From assembly GCA_019648995.1 (NCBI GenBank), contig BLXT01005617.1:4350921-4414920 (forward strand): 64,000 bases of DNA, given 5' to 3'. The stretch is from Plakobranchus ocellatus (taxonomy: Eukaryota; Mollusca; Gastropoda; Plakobranchidae). The stretch's first letter is position 1, and each line of letters begins with the position of its first letter. The translations under genes and the position numbers were made by a program. The notes below the pieces were generated by a model. That model was not told the DNA's origin and did no database searches. It was given only the letters and a program-made list of their open reading frames with translations. Shown here in pieces: positions 34,025-47,100 of this stretch.

Positions 34025-37000
34025 GTATGTTACTGTATTTAGATATTTTAAAATTGAAATTGATCTTGCCATTTTTTTTTCGTTCGCTAAGTACTTCAAA
34101 AGGTGTTCAGTTTTTTATTTAAAGTGGTGATATCTATGTTTTGGTATATTTGCCGTGGCTGTGTTTGCCTTATTAAGCTTATTATTGATCTTTTATGTGA
34201 AGTTCAGAGAGCTTATAATTAGAAAACTACCATTTTAGTTAAATTGTGATCTAATGTGTACAACAGCTTGCTTTATTTTATGATAAATGTATTCAGTGTA
34301 TTAGTTTAACATTATGAATTTCATTGGTCCTTAGAGTTGAGTTTTCTCTTTACTGTGTGACTGAATAATGTTTAACATAATATACACTACTCTATGAAGG
34401 AGATAATGCATGACTGAACATGTGTCATAAACATTCTTTTTAAAAGGAAAAAATGTTTGAAAGCGATAAAATATAGACTTTAATATCCATATTTCAAAAT
34501 TAATATCGTTGTCCTAATTGCCTTAAATATCGTTGATATCCAGATTATTTAAAATTCAATTGTTTCTGTCAGAAAAAAAAGTTTTGTTATATTTTAAGTT
34601 AATTTTAAACAATTATGAAAATTTCATCTATAATGAAGAGTTTTATTTATGTTTTGTAATGAGATTCTGTAGAGCTGTGCATATATTCAACAATTCATTA
34701 TCGCTCTATTTTATGCGTAAAAATGCCGTCTTTAGTAGGACAGCAAACTCCTCATTTTCTTTTGTTATGTTTTGATCTGTTTATACTTTAAGTATCGAAA
34801 CACATGTTGCACATCTGAAATAATTAATTTTTAAAATATCCCATGAAGTAGACTTGTGCTCACAAAATGTGACACTCTACAACATTTTTTTAATTACAGC
34901 TTACTAAATCTGATACGGCAAACGATATTTGAGCAATGGCATGCCTTGTTTTGACCTGGTGATCAATTTTGCAAGCAAAATGGAAAATATTCCACACAGA
35001 TAGTATAAAGTTTATCTCTTTTATTAATACTAATAGATCAGTAACAGATGTTCATTTTGAAATGACAGAGGTAAATTTGAAGAGCACTTTTAATGGAAAA
35101 ACATATTAAAAATTGCATCCTTTTCAGATAGGCTTTCTCTAGGTCTATTTATTCTGAAAATTGAAAATGAAATATCTCGAAAGCTTTTTAGTGTGAGATG
35201 TCTGGTTTTTCTACTATGCCTTCCTTCATTTTTAAACCTGGCCTGATGGAGGGCCTGAGATCACCTTTTTGTGGGCTGGCTATACCAAAATCAACCCTTG
35301 TTTAATGTAATTATCATTACAAGCCAGTAGTGTGATGAATATATATTTAAATATGTTTTTACCCTTCACAGGTATTGAAGCAAATGATCTTGCTAGCCTG
35401 TTGTACAGATTTGAGGAAGGTGTGTATTTTTCAAGGCTTTTAATGGTACTTTTTAAAAATGAGAGGTGGACCCTATTTGCAAAAATGCACACCATTTTTC
35501 TTATCGCTTGTCCAGGTTCTTATCTGATTGAGTGACTTTTGCCTTGGTTTTTCTAAAGTTTCTCAACTCTTCCCTAAAGAATTTTGATATCAAGGTATAA
35601 ATGTTACTATGAAAATAGTATCCAGTTCATGTAGGTGTTGAATATTGAATGCAAAAACATGCTCGCTCAAGTAGCCCTAACCTTCTACCGGTGTATTTTG
35701 GACCAGTCCCAAATCTAGGCATATGAGTATCGCTTTTTTTTTCCCCCCCAAAACTTGTATATGTGTGTGTGTGTGCATGTATATATATGTGTGTGTACTC
35801 TTGAATTTTATGTCACATAAAATTCCTAAACCACAGAGAAGTATGACATTAAATTTTGTATGAAAGTTCAGCTGTGACATAAATGGTTCACTGATTATGT
35901 CGAGAGGCCCAAATTCTACCTCGTACTTTTTTTTTTTTTTATTGTTTCCTCTAAAATGTCAGAATGTTACAATTAGCCGTGTTGCTAACTTTCAAATTTA
36001 TAGGCCTAAATTTACGGTTTCCCTTGCTTAGATATCTAAATCAAGGCGTTATTGTCTAGATCTAGATAGCCTTATTAAGCCTACAGATCTTAATTCAAGG
36101 CCTTATTATAACTTTAGATCTATTAGAATCTGGATCTAAACTAGCAGGAATTTATTACTTAAATCGTTCAGCAGTTTACGAAAAATAACATTCAAAGTCC
36201 ACAAATATATAAAATATAATTAAGGAAATACCTCGGCATCTTATTTGATTTCATGTTGCGGGCATGTTATTCAGCTCTAGGTTCTAGGGTTCCTTTAGAT
36301 CAAAGTGTTTAAAGCGGCATCTCATGTGGGCAGTTAGATTATTTGAGCTATACCTATTCTCTCTCTCTCTCTCTCTCTCTCTTCTTCTTCTTCTTCTTCT
36401 TCTTCTTTTTCTACCTCTTTCTCTCTCTCTTCTTCTTCTTCTTCTTCTTCTTTCTCTTTCTTTCTTTTGAATCACAGTGTTGCTGTTCCACTCAACCATT
36501 TGTAGAACAGGTTTGCAGCAATTAGTATATATATATATGTATATAATATATAGATATATATAATATAAACGTGTGTGTGTGCTTGTGTGTGTATAAAATA
36601 AATACTTTACATTTTGAAGACTAAGGTGTAAGTACTTTTTGTTATAAATCTTGTAGGAATGCCAATTTTCTGAACATTTTCCCTATTTCTGAGTTTTTGA
36701 TAGGAAATGAGATTCATAGGTGCCAGTTTGCTGGCCAGATATTGTCAGGTATTAAGGTGGGCAAGTGTGATACATCCATAATATGGAAAATATAGAGAGC
36801 CTTCCCAAGAATTAAAACAAACAAAAAAAAAATTAATTATTGTAAATATTAAAATGAATAAAGATTAATACTGAATCAATGGTCGATTTGTCTTAAGGGC
36901 TTTTTATAATGATTAGTGGACACCCAGTGGTCAATTCGAAGAGTTTCAAAAGTCTAAAGGATAACTTAAGTGTTATCGCACTTCCTTGAATTTCTCAAAA

Positions 37001-38665
37001 AAAACAAAACAAAAAAAAAAATCCATTTCTTTCTGATCTGCCATGGTTGTACATGAGAGCCAATATTGGCAAGCATTGGGTTGTCTGCAAGCCTTGTACA
37101 CAGATACAGTGATTTAAATTGTTGAACAAAAAAATTTATCTCTGGGGTTTTTTAGGAACCATCTGCGATTTTCTATGACCATATACAGGAAAATCCATTT
37201 AAAAATATGCATCATTTGTTTCAAATTGAAAATAGACTTAAAAAGTTCCACCTGCAAGCTCAATAACTATACAGACAAAGTTTGCCGCAATTCCAGCAAT
37301 TTTACTCATAATTACTATAATGAATACTCTGTAAAAGGTATTTTGGGGCCAGGAGAGGCAATATTTTGCCTTTTAGAAATACTGAAATTCGAAGTTGGGA
37401 AGGGGGGGCACAGGCAATGTTTTTTAGAGCAACTTACAGGTCTGCTGCATATATAAAGATTTGCAATATCCATTCTATGTGAAAAGTGGTACACTGGCAG
37501 CATTTCTTTAATTCTCCTTCCGTGAAACCAAGTTATTATAGAAAACCTTCTCAGTTACTCAGGTCAAAGGACCTGAGTGTTGGTGTCTATGACAGATGTG
37601 AGGAAACTTTCAACATGCTGTCCATATTGACAGCATTAACCTGCGACTAACACCATCCTTCTTGTACACCCTTTACCTGTCTCTCTCTCTCACTCACATT
37701 TGCTAAAGCAGGAGCAAAATAACAGTATTCGCTGATTAGATCGGTGGCATGCTGGCCTGGGATGAGCCAGTGCCAAAAATGGCCGTTCTCCACCCCCCCC
37801 CCAAAAAAAACTTGATATCAGCTTATGATAGGTCCCATGACCACGCCTTCTGTTTTCAATTTCATGCGTCACAACAGACAGACAAAGCAGCAGATTGTGA
37901 AAAGGATGAACATGTAAGATCATGGGCCAGATTGTTGGCTTGAAGGGATATTGATATTTACATTTTTTTGTCAATAAATAGACTGCCCATGGTTGCATTG
38001 GACAGATGTGGCCTTGAAGAGTATCAAAAGAGAGGAAAAATGCAGAGGAATCAAAGCCTGCATAATGAAGATTACATTCGTACTTGCTATACAAAAAACT
38101 CTCTTGAAGTTGTAGTTTTCTGTGCATTTCTGAAATCATTTTAGAAGATCCTCCCAACCTTATTCACTCTCTTAGAGCTCTATATTATAAAAGAAAGTTT
38201 TTTTTTTCTTTTTTCTCCTGCAACCTCGCCACGGGCGCCCTGGCCTGATGGAGGGCCTGAAAGCCTGAGATCACCTTGTTGTGGACTGGCTGTATACAAA
38301 ACCAAAAAAAAAAACCCTTTTCTCCTGCAAACCAATATTTGCGTGGTGGTCTGTCAAAATGATTCCAGTTGCGGGTCTACATAATTAAATCAACCCAAAA
38401 CATTAAAGTAAAGAAGTAAAAATTCTCAATGCTTTATGTACAGAAAATCGTTTGCATGTCTATTAAAAGTTTTCTGCCTAGAGAGGTGAGTAGTTTGCAC
38501 CCCTCTAGTAAATGATTTTCATTTAGCCATCATCAAAACTGCAACGTCAGACTGCTAACATTAATTATGTGTTATGAAATTAGTCTTTTCTGCAACCACA
38601 AAGACCTGTGTATTTACTTTGAAGCTTCAGATTGCTCTTCCTTGCTTCAAAATTACTCTCTCNNN

Positions 38666-38742
<77 letters not shown>

Positions 38743-41700
38743 TTCTCTAGTTATATAATTGCAGAATGTCAGAATATGTGATGATTCAACGGCATGCATA
38801 TTTTTCTATCAGTTTTAAAGCTTCTTTTTAGTCATGATGTTTATTTTTTTTATGAATTAACAATGTTCACTGTTTTGCTAGTACTCTTTTACATGAATTT
38901 TTAATTGTGCCTGATACTTTTGTTGTAAATATACATACATATGTTTTCGTGAGGTATAACTTCGAAATTTTTAGTGAATCTGAACACATTGAAAGAAAGA
39001 TGCAACGGTCTGCATACTCCATTAAGCTAACAAACAATATTTGTGGCTAAACTATTTTTTTAAAGTATGTTTATTGCTCGTCTATTGGCATTCCAATAAA
39101 ATCAGATCACAATATCTTGTCATTTCCAGCTGTAACACCACCATCAACCCCAACTCCAACTTCTGCACCAAACAGCCAGGCAGTAAAAGTATCTCAAGGG
39201 CCAGTAACTGTCGTTTCAAGCTCTTTAACACAAAGTTCAATGGCAGCACAGGTGCAGGCAAAGCCTAAAGCAATATATCCTTCACGTAAACCAGGAATAT
39301 CGCTGCTTCCCTTCACACTTTCACAAAATTCCAGGGTTGAATCGAAACCACTTCAACTGTCAAATATGGCCACACTAAAGTCTGTGTCCCCAGTCCAACC
39401 TCAGGCAGCAGGCAGCAGGGCAAATTTGATACCTCGGACTGCATTTACTCTCATTCCATCCTCACAGGGTGCTGCGTCTTTACTTCTTGTCAAACCTGTT
39501 ATGCAAACAAATATCACAAAACCTGTGGCTAAAAAAGCATCAGTCATTCCATCCTCAAAATCAATCAAACGCTCTGCTTCTGCAACAATATTGAGCTCAA
39601 CTGCTAACAATGCAATATGCTCTGCTTCAAGTAGCCTCTTACAGACCATGCTCCTTGATAAAAATATTCGCATTATGCCTAAAAAGAGTGTGGTCAAAAA
39701 ACCAGGAGAAAAAGCATCCATTTCTAAAATGGTTAGCACTGGAAGAGGAGAAGTAATTTCTACCACTTCAACCGTTTCAGCTTTCCCATCTTTGATAGAA
39801 TTAAATTCTAACAACCTTGAAGGGTTAGCTTCATGTTCAAATATACCATCTGGTCTGTCACAATCACTGCCATCATCACCAACTTCATCAAAATTATTTG
39901 CAGTAAATAGAGAAGACGATCATGATTACTGCTGCAATGATGGCAGCTTGAGAAACAACACGCCAAACAAAAATTCAAAAAATGTTGATGTGCCTGGGGT
40001 GGACTCCTCTGATGGTAAAGAACCATCAGTTCTTAAAGAAGATAGCGAAAAGTCGGCTGTTTCTGCTGAAGAATCCCGCACAATAAGTTCCCTGGACGCT
40101 GAACTTTTTCAGGATCTTGAATACCTAGATAATCATATAAGCCCTACATCCCCAAAAGTAAAAGAAGGAACAGATGACAATGTTCTTGAAGATGGTGAAG
40201 TTATGGTTGATGAATATGGTAATGATACTTTTCCCCTGTTAACACGATCTATGCCCAGTCTGCATCCTAATAAAACAGATACAAATGCTCAAGCCTCAGA
40301 CTGCCAAAATGATCTTTTTCACCAACAGGAAACAAATAGTACTGTAACATTTAGTTTTGATGGGGAAGAGCCAGGAACTGGAAAAAAGAGGGGCAGAAGA
40401 TATCGCAGGCGAACAGAACTTAATACAAGTCCAATACGAGAAGATAAAACAGACTTTTTTGACAAAATTCCTGCCTTTTACACAGCTCTTTCAATTCCTA
40501 AAAAGCCAACAAAGACATCAGTATTTGCCAGTGCCTCAAAGTCCTTGGGAAGCACGGACCATTTGGCACCAGATAACAAAATTACTGAGCATTTTGACTC
40601 TGGTCTTTATGACAAAGTGCCTGCTCATAGACGTTGCTTCACAAATACTGCTAAGGAGGTAGACCTGAACAAGGTGGATCCCTTCGAACAGCAATCTTCT
40701 GCTTCAGCATCACTGAATCCATTGACATCCTCTCTGCTCTCTTCGTCCTCAACAGAACTAAACCCAGAGAGTGGTACACCTCCAAGGCGAGGACGATCTA
40801 GATCAAGAAGAAAAACAAGAAAACGTTATCTTTGCTCTCAGTCAAGTTCTCCTGGAAAGAATTCCCGCTCACGTTCAAGTTCAAATTCAAAGTCTCATTC
40901 TCCTTCTCACCATTCTTCCCACCGCCTCAAGTCTCGTTCTCCCTCACACCATTCTTCCCATCGCCTCAAGTCTCGTTCTCCCTCACACCATTCTTCCCAC
41001 AGCCTCAAGTCTCGTTCTCGCAGTCGACATTCTTCCCTCCGCCTTAATTCTCGATCAAGATCTCGATCAAACACCTCAAGCCGCTCCTGCTCTACATGTT
41101 CTTCATACTCCAACGGTAGTTCTTGTGGATCCTCTTGTTCCGGTTGTTCAAGATCCAGATCTCGGTCTTGCAGCACCTGCAGCAGCTCTGATTCATCAAG
41201 AAGCAGGTAAGAGAAAGAGACTGAGAATATCCAAGAACAATTTTTAAGATACTACTCAATTAAAGTTATTTTGGAAAAGTAGGGGCATTGAAAAATTAAC
41301 AACCTGAGTTAACAGAATACAATATATTTAGAAAAATAGGCATTAAATTTGGCCCATGAAAGCAAAGCTGATATCATACAGAGGGTTTTATTATAGAATT
41401 CTCTTGTAATATGCCCTGTGTTGATATGCCTTTGTGCCACTTTCGCTTGTGGAATTGTGTGAAATCTTTCACTTTTGTTATGCTCTTAGGCCTTAATAGC
41501 CTGTATGTTATAGGTATTGGTAGTAGTTAAGCATCATCTTTGGCCCAAGTTTTATGCAGACATTGCTTTCACATACAAATTCTATCCTTTGCTGCAGCTT
41601 AAACAATTTTGTTCAGCAATTTCTCTTTGCTGCCTTTTCTACGCCCATAATCTGTATATCATTCAGTTCCTTTCACTAGCAATTTTTAACCTTCCTGTTT

Positions 41701-43741
41701 GGTTTTGACTACTGTTACTTTCTAAGTTCAGCATAGATTACGCGTAATGAGTCACTGAACTTCAATTTTCAAGAATTTAAAAAGGGCATACCTAATTTTG
41801 AGAAAATTTAGATATCCAATGCATTTTGAAATCAGAAAAATATAACTAAGTGATTCTGTTAAAAAACTGAGAATAAAGATTAAATCAAGTAAGAATAAAG
41901 AGTAAATCACCTCATTAGACCAAATAACATCTCGTATGTTTACTAATTGATACTACATTATTACTCTTGCTATTATGATTCGAATAAATAATAGAGTAAC
42001 ATGTTTTCAAATCTCGCCAAAATTAGTTCACATTTGCTTCTGTGGTGCCAGGTCCAGATCTCCTCAGAGGAAGAGAGACTGGCAGCAGCGGGGGAACAGA
42101 GCAGGTTCAAGCTCTGGGTGGAGAAACCATCACCACAGAGATAGAAACAGGAGACACTCCAGAAGTTTAAGTCCTGCACATCGGGCAGGTTGGAGGTAAA
42201 ATTATTGGTTTTTTTTTTTTGTTTTTATTTGTTACAAACTCATTGCATATTGTTTTGTCCTCTGTGATTAGCATTACACTCAAAATTATTTGCAAGGCTA
42301 ATAGAGGTAAAAATCGATGTAATCTTGAGAGGTGACATCAGTATGCATCTCTCAAACAATGAGTCATTTAGATTAATCTCAAAGGTTATTGAATTGATGG
42401 GGGGAAGTTTGAAAGCTAAAAAAAAGTGTACCTGTCTGATACAATGTTTTTTTTTATTATTTTGGGGGGGGGGGGGGGGGGNNGTAAAGTAGAAAAATAT
42501 AAAATGTTCCAATTCTTCAGATTAATCATCTATTAGTCAATTAAATCCTTGTTTAACTTTAAGAATTGAATTGAATTGTTGGAGGAAGTTTATTGATAGC
42601 TAAAAAAAACTGCACAACTGTTTGAAACAATGATTGGGGAGGGGGGAAGGTAGGCAGCATATGAAATGGTCCAGCAGACCTGCCAACTTTCCGTTTTTGC
42701 CGGGAAAAATTCTGGTGAATGCCTATAAATTCCGTTTTCCGGGCTGCCCCACTAAAATCCCGTTCAGTTGTCCCGACGATGATGGAAAGGAAAACAATAT
42801 CTCGTTTTATCCTTTGGACTCATCCGATATCAATGAACGTATACTCTTTACCTGTTTAAATAGCATTGAACATTTTTACATTACTATCGATATAACCTAA
42901 ATATCTAAATTACGGTCCATAACGTTGATTCAACATTCTGTGTAAAGAGACCGGGTAGCTTCTGTGTTATTGATATGTCACGGTGCAACATGCAGACATG
43001 CCAACATTATGCTTTAGGTGTAATTCATCCCGCCAATGGAGAAATTTTACACTTTAGCTGTTTAACTAAGCGCGTGCGCTTTGGTTTTATTTCGTGCGAT
43101 TTTCTTTCCATTCACACAATACAGAAATGCGGTATCGATGATCCTTGATTTTTAAAAAAATTTTCCACGAAGTAGACCGGTGTAATTTCTTTGATCTTAT
43201 ACTAGGGTTGCAAAGTGTCCCTGGATCTATCCCGCAATTTTTTTTGTTGGGAGGGGGGGGGGGAGGAGGAGGGAGGGAAAGGGGTTCTGTAACTCAATAG
43301 ACCTTTGGCGCTGGTGGTAAGGTAACCAAGAATTAAGGCTGCGCCATATTAATCATTATATTAATTTACAGTCTGATCAGTTGATCCCTTAAAAAGTCAG
43401 CCCCACATCAAAGTAATTTGAGATGCCGGCTATGTCTAGTTTTAACACTACATGAATGGTGATGTGCATACAAGAGGAAAATAAGACTTTTAAAACTGAG
43501 TAAATTAAAATGAGACTGAGAGAGAGAGAAAGAGAGCGAGTTTAGATTGGTTGCCTGTCATTTACAAAAAAAAAAAAAACTAACTTAATACCGCATTTTT
43601 CATAATACATGTATCTTATAAAGAATAGCCAAGATGTTTTGTTCTACATCTACTTTGAAAAATCCTATTAGATCTGCACATTGAGTGATAACAAGATCTA
43701 ATGCACTGGAGGCTAGCCACCTTATCATCCAATCAAAACTA

Positions 43742-43812
<71 letters not shown>

Positions 43813-44099
43813 AGTCTCATCTTAAATTACTCAGTTTAAAAAATGAATTTTCCTCTTCTTTAGTTGTTAGCGTCGATGTGCATTTTTTTTCTGAGGCAAT
43901 ATTTTGATGTTTTCTTTGTCCCTTCTCTCTCTCTCGGGTGGGGCGTCGGTAGCACAGTGGCTTGTGAGTCCACCCTGAGATCTGCAGGGACCCCGCTGTC
44001 GCGGGTTCGAGCCCCGCCATCGGCGCCCTGACCTGACAGAGGGCCTAAAAGCCTGAGATCATCTTGATGTGGGCTGGCTATATACAAAAACCCAACCCT

Positions 44100-44132
<33 letters not shown>

Positions 44133-47100
44133 AGGCAATATCAAGATCCAGCGCTATTTGTAATTTTGCTAAACTCTTAATTTTGTTCCTTGATGTATAA
44201 TCAAAATTTGATAATGGTCCTAGAGATCTAATTTAGGCTTTAGTCTAGGCTTAAGCCTACATAGAGTTGAGTACATTGTAGGTCGGTCCAACTTGCGTAG
44301 ATCTTTGTAATTTCAAATAGAGCAAAGGAAAACTCGATGTTTTCTTTTTTTCGATACACAATGGGTCATAATTTTCTTAAGCCTTAGTGAGATTCTGTAG
44401 GCCTGTCTCACATAAGATTTCTTTTTTCATGTAACCTTTTATTCTGTGAGCTAGATTTTGAGTTTATACACTGTAGTGCACCATAAAAAAATATTCATCA
44501 GCCAGGCCCTAAGTCTGCAGGTCTTTAAGGCTTGATAAATGATGATATTATTAGACTAATGGCAGTGAGTAAGGAGATACTTTCTTGCATCTTTTAGAGT
44601 CGAAAATTCATTAATTATCCTCTCATATTATAATTTAATGCTATGGTCGAGTATATAATTAAGGTGTAGTATTGTTTATTCATGCACATTGAATTATATT
44701 GGCATATTCCTGTGAGACTCTCTAAATTCCTGTGAGTAGAGGTGACTATTCCTGTGAGAGCAATTTGGGGTTGGCAGGTCTGGTCCAGTTCTTCAAAGTA
44801 ATCATATGTTAATCTGTTAAATCCTTGTGTGACTTGAATTGACCTCTTTTTCTGTTCATGTCATAAGAGCATGGGTGCAATCTTATCGGCTGTAGCTGGC
44901 ATGCCAAGACACTGCTGGCCAACTGGAATAGGAGCAAGGCCAATGCTCTGAAAAATGTGAAACATCTCGGCTGTATCTTTTAACAAGCAACTTCTCTGTT
45001 TCTGGTTCTGAGGTTAACTTGGATATCTGTAGGCATCTTAGTTTTTAATTAATGATATGAAGGGTTGTCACAATAAGTTAAGATTCAGTAGTCAACATCA
45101 CATCTCCTGCAAAATCTGTTTTGCGCCTCTTTATCTTCAAATATAATTATTGTAGAACAAGAGCAACAAAGAAATATGGAGTCTAGTCTTTGATGTGCGC
45201 TCATATTTAATCTTAAAAGAATATTATTTTCAAGCTGCTGAATCTGTGAAGAAAAAATGTCTACATCATTATCTTTAATACACTTTCAGTTAGACCTTGA
45301 TATCCAGAGTTAGAGCTATAATAGATCCACATTCCAGATTTAGATATAGTGTGGTTTAGATCTAGCTATTAATCTATGTCAAGATCAGGCACTGCAAATT
45401 ACACTAAACTATTGGTAAAAATGAGATAATCTGGGGAAATGCCCAACAACTTTTAGAAGTTAAAATATAAATAGTGCTACTTTCACACAATGTCTACAAA
45501 ATTTTAGGCCTGCAACATCTTCATTTCATTGGTAGCTGATAAAGTTAGATCTAGAAGCCACTGGGCCTGACCCTTTACTATCCCGTAAAAATCAGACTGA
45601 ATCTAGATCTTTATTACTTCACATTTGTGTGAAACTGTGTCGATAGATTTTTCCTTGATTTGGTTGTTTGGTTAAGGCCTAAATGTAGGCCTGTTGGGTT
45701 TTCATATAGATGAATACGCTTTTGATTTTGTTTTATTTCTGATTTCCATTTTTTTTTTTCCCCACTCTATTTATTCTACATTATTTAGTAGATTCCTGCG
45801 TTTCTTGTAATCTGTTGGATCCTTGCTAAATTAAATTGTTTATTATGGGCCAAGGTTTAGGTGTTGTAGACCTAAATGTGAAAATTTTAATCTTTATACC
45901 TTATTTAGGCATAGATAAAATTCTAAAGCAGTCTGGTGGTATTAAAAACAATACCCATGGTAGATATTCTTGGAGGCAATGTTATTATTGATCATTTATT
46001 GCAGGCCAATTCAACTTCACTTGCTTGCACCACCTAAAAGGTATCCTCTTACACCATCCATCTTACTTTGCTTTTATTTCTATTTTCTTCTGTGCACTAT
46101 TGTCCTGTCTGTTTCTTCTCCTTTTGTGGATTCTAGTAAGACTTAGCCACCACTCATTTTAGAGGAATTCCAACAACACCTACTGCTCTGAGTACAAATC
46201 CAAAATAGCCCTGCTTAAAGCAAGATATCTGAGCAATGTGCCTCCTTGGTTGGGCCCGGCTTTGGGCTGAGAACTCTGAAGCTAAATTATATAAAAAAAA
46301 AAAAAAAAGTGTGCAGAATGTTTTTCCTCAGTATCAACAAAGGGAAGAGGAGCTTCCTTCATTTTCTCCCTTTGTAAAGTGGTCACCATTTAAGAAGATT
46401 TATAATGATCAGCTGTACACTAAAGGGTGAGAGAAGGTGCATAGATAGTTTGCTTTTCATGATCTATAGAAAATTGAAGATTCTAGGCAAGGAGACCATT
46501 AAGGCGACCAGGCATGGTAGAGGTGTCTGATGGTTAGTTGGAGATAAAAAAAAAAAAACCAACAATCAAGCAAACAAAATTAGTGGTTATCATGATCTTT
46601 TGTCAGTCTTCACAAGGGCTTCAAGGGAATGATTTGCATCTTACATTGTTAGTCAAGAGGAGATGGTGGAAAATTCGAGTGATGCTCAGTGCATCAAAGG
46701 GCATCAGAGAGAGTTGACTTTAAGCAACCTCCTCTGTGCGTAGGTAGCAGTACTCGTACGCCAATACAAAATTTGGATTACTTATTGCATTTTGTGTAGT
46801 TTTGCTGGCACCCATTTAGCATAGTATAGACTTGCCAACTCCAAATTGTGCTCACAGGAATATCCACCTTTACTCACAGGAACTCAAAATGTCTCACAGA
46901 AATATGATAACACAATTAAACATGCATCGACACATTATATTACACCATAATTTACATACTCAATAATAGACATTCTTATAACAAATCTAAGTATAATACA
47001 GGAATGCTAGTTTTCCAATTTAAACCGGATTTCCGACTTTTCCAATTTCTGAAAAGAATTTTTTTTTTTAATATATTGATTTTCTAATAGTTTTAAACAT

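Larger units (their letters stand above)
35420..39129 (+). other. PGC-1 intron 2
   Basis: A 3.7-kb intron with a TCTAGATC tract (36050-36135), CT/CTT repeats, a SINE fragment and a (CT)n run next to a gap. No further coding exon is needed to keep phase between exons 2 and 3. Confidence 0.55.
42388..44850. repeat. Tandem duplication, about 180-bp unit, interrupted by a transposon
   Basis: Unit 1 (42388-42568) and unit 2 (42569-42674 plus 44789-44850) share attgaattg, ggaagttt, agctaaaaaaaa, then ttcttc, ttaatc and ttaaatccttgt. Unit 2 is split by the 2.1-kb element. Unit 1 includes a G-run and a two-base gap. Confidence 0.7.

Noticed and set aside
36284-36525. Arg-rich and Phe-rich frames near 36.4 kb
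   Set aside because: Translations of the CT/CTT microsatellite.
37690-38157. 155-residue minus-strand open frame in PGC-1 intron 2
   Set aside because: Composition (Cys, Phe, Leu, His rich, poly-Gly from a C-run) looks like non-coding DNA; no family match or start context.
43936-44020. Functional tRNA gene
   Set aside because: A and B boxes are present, but no full cloverleaf can be drawn, and the sequence runs into a repeated SINE body seen elsewhere.
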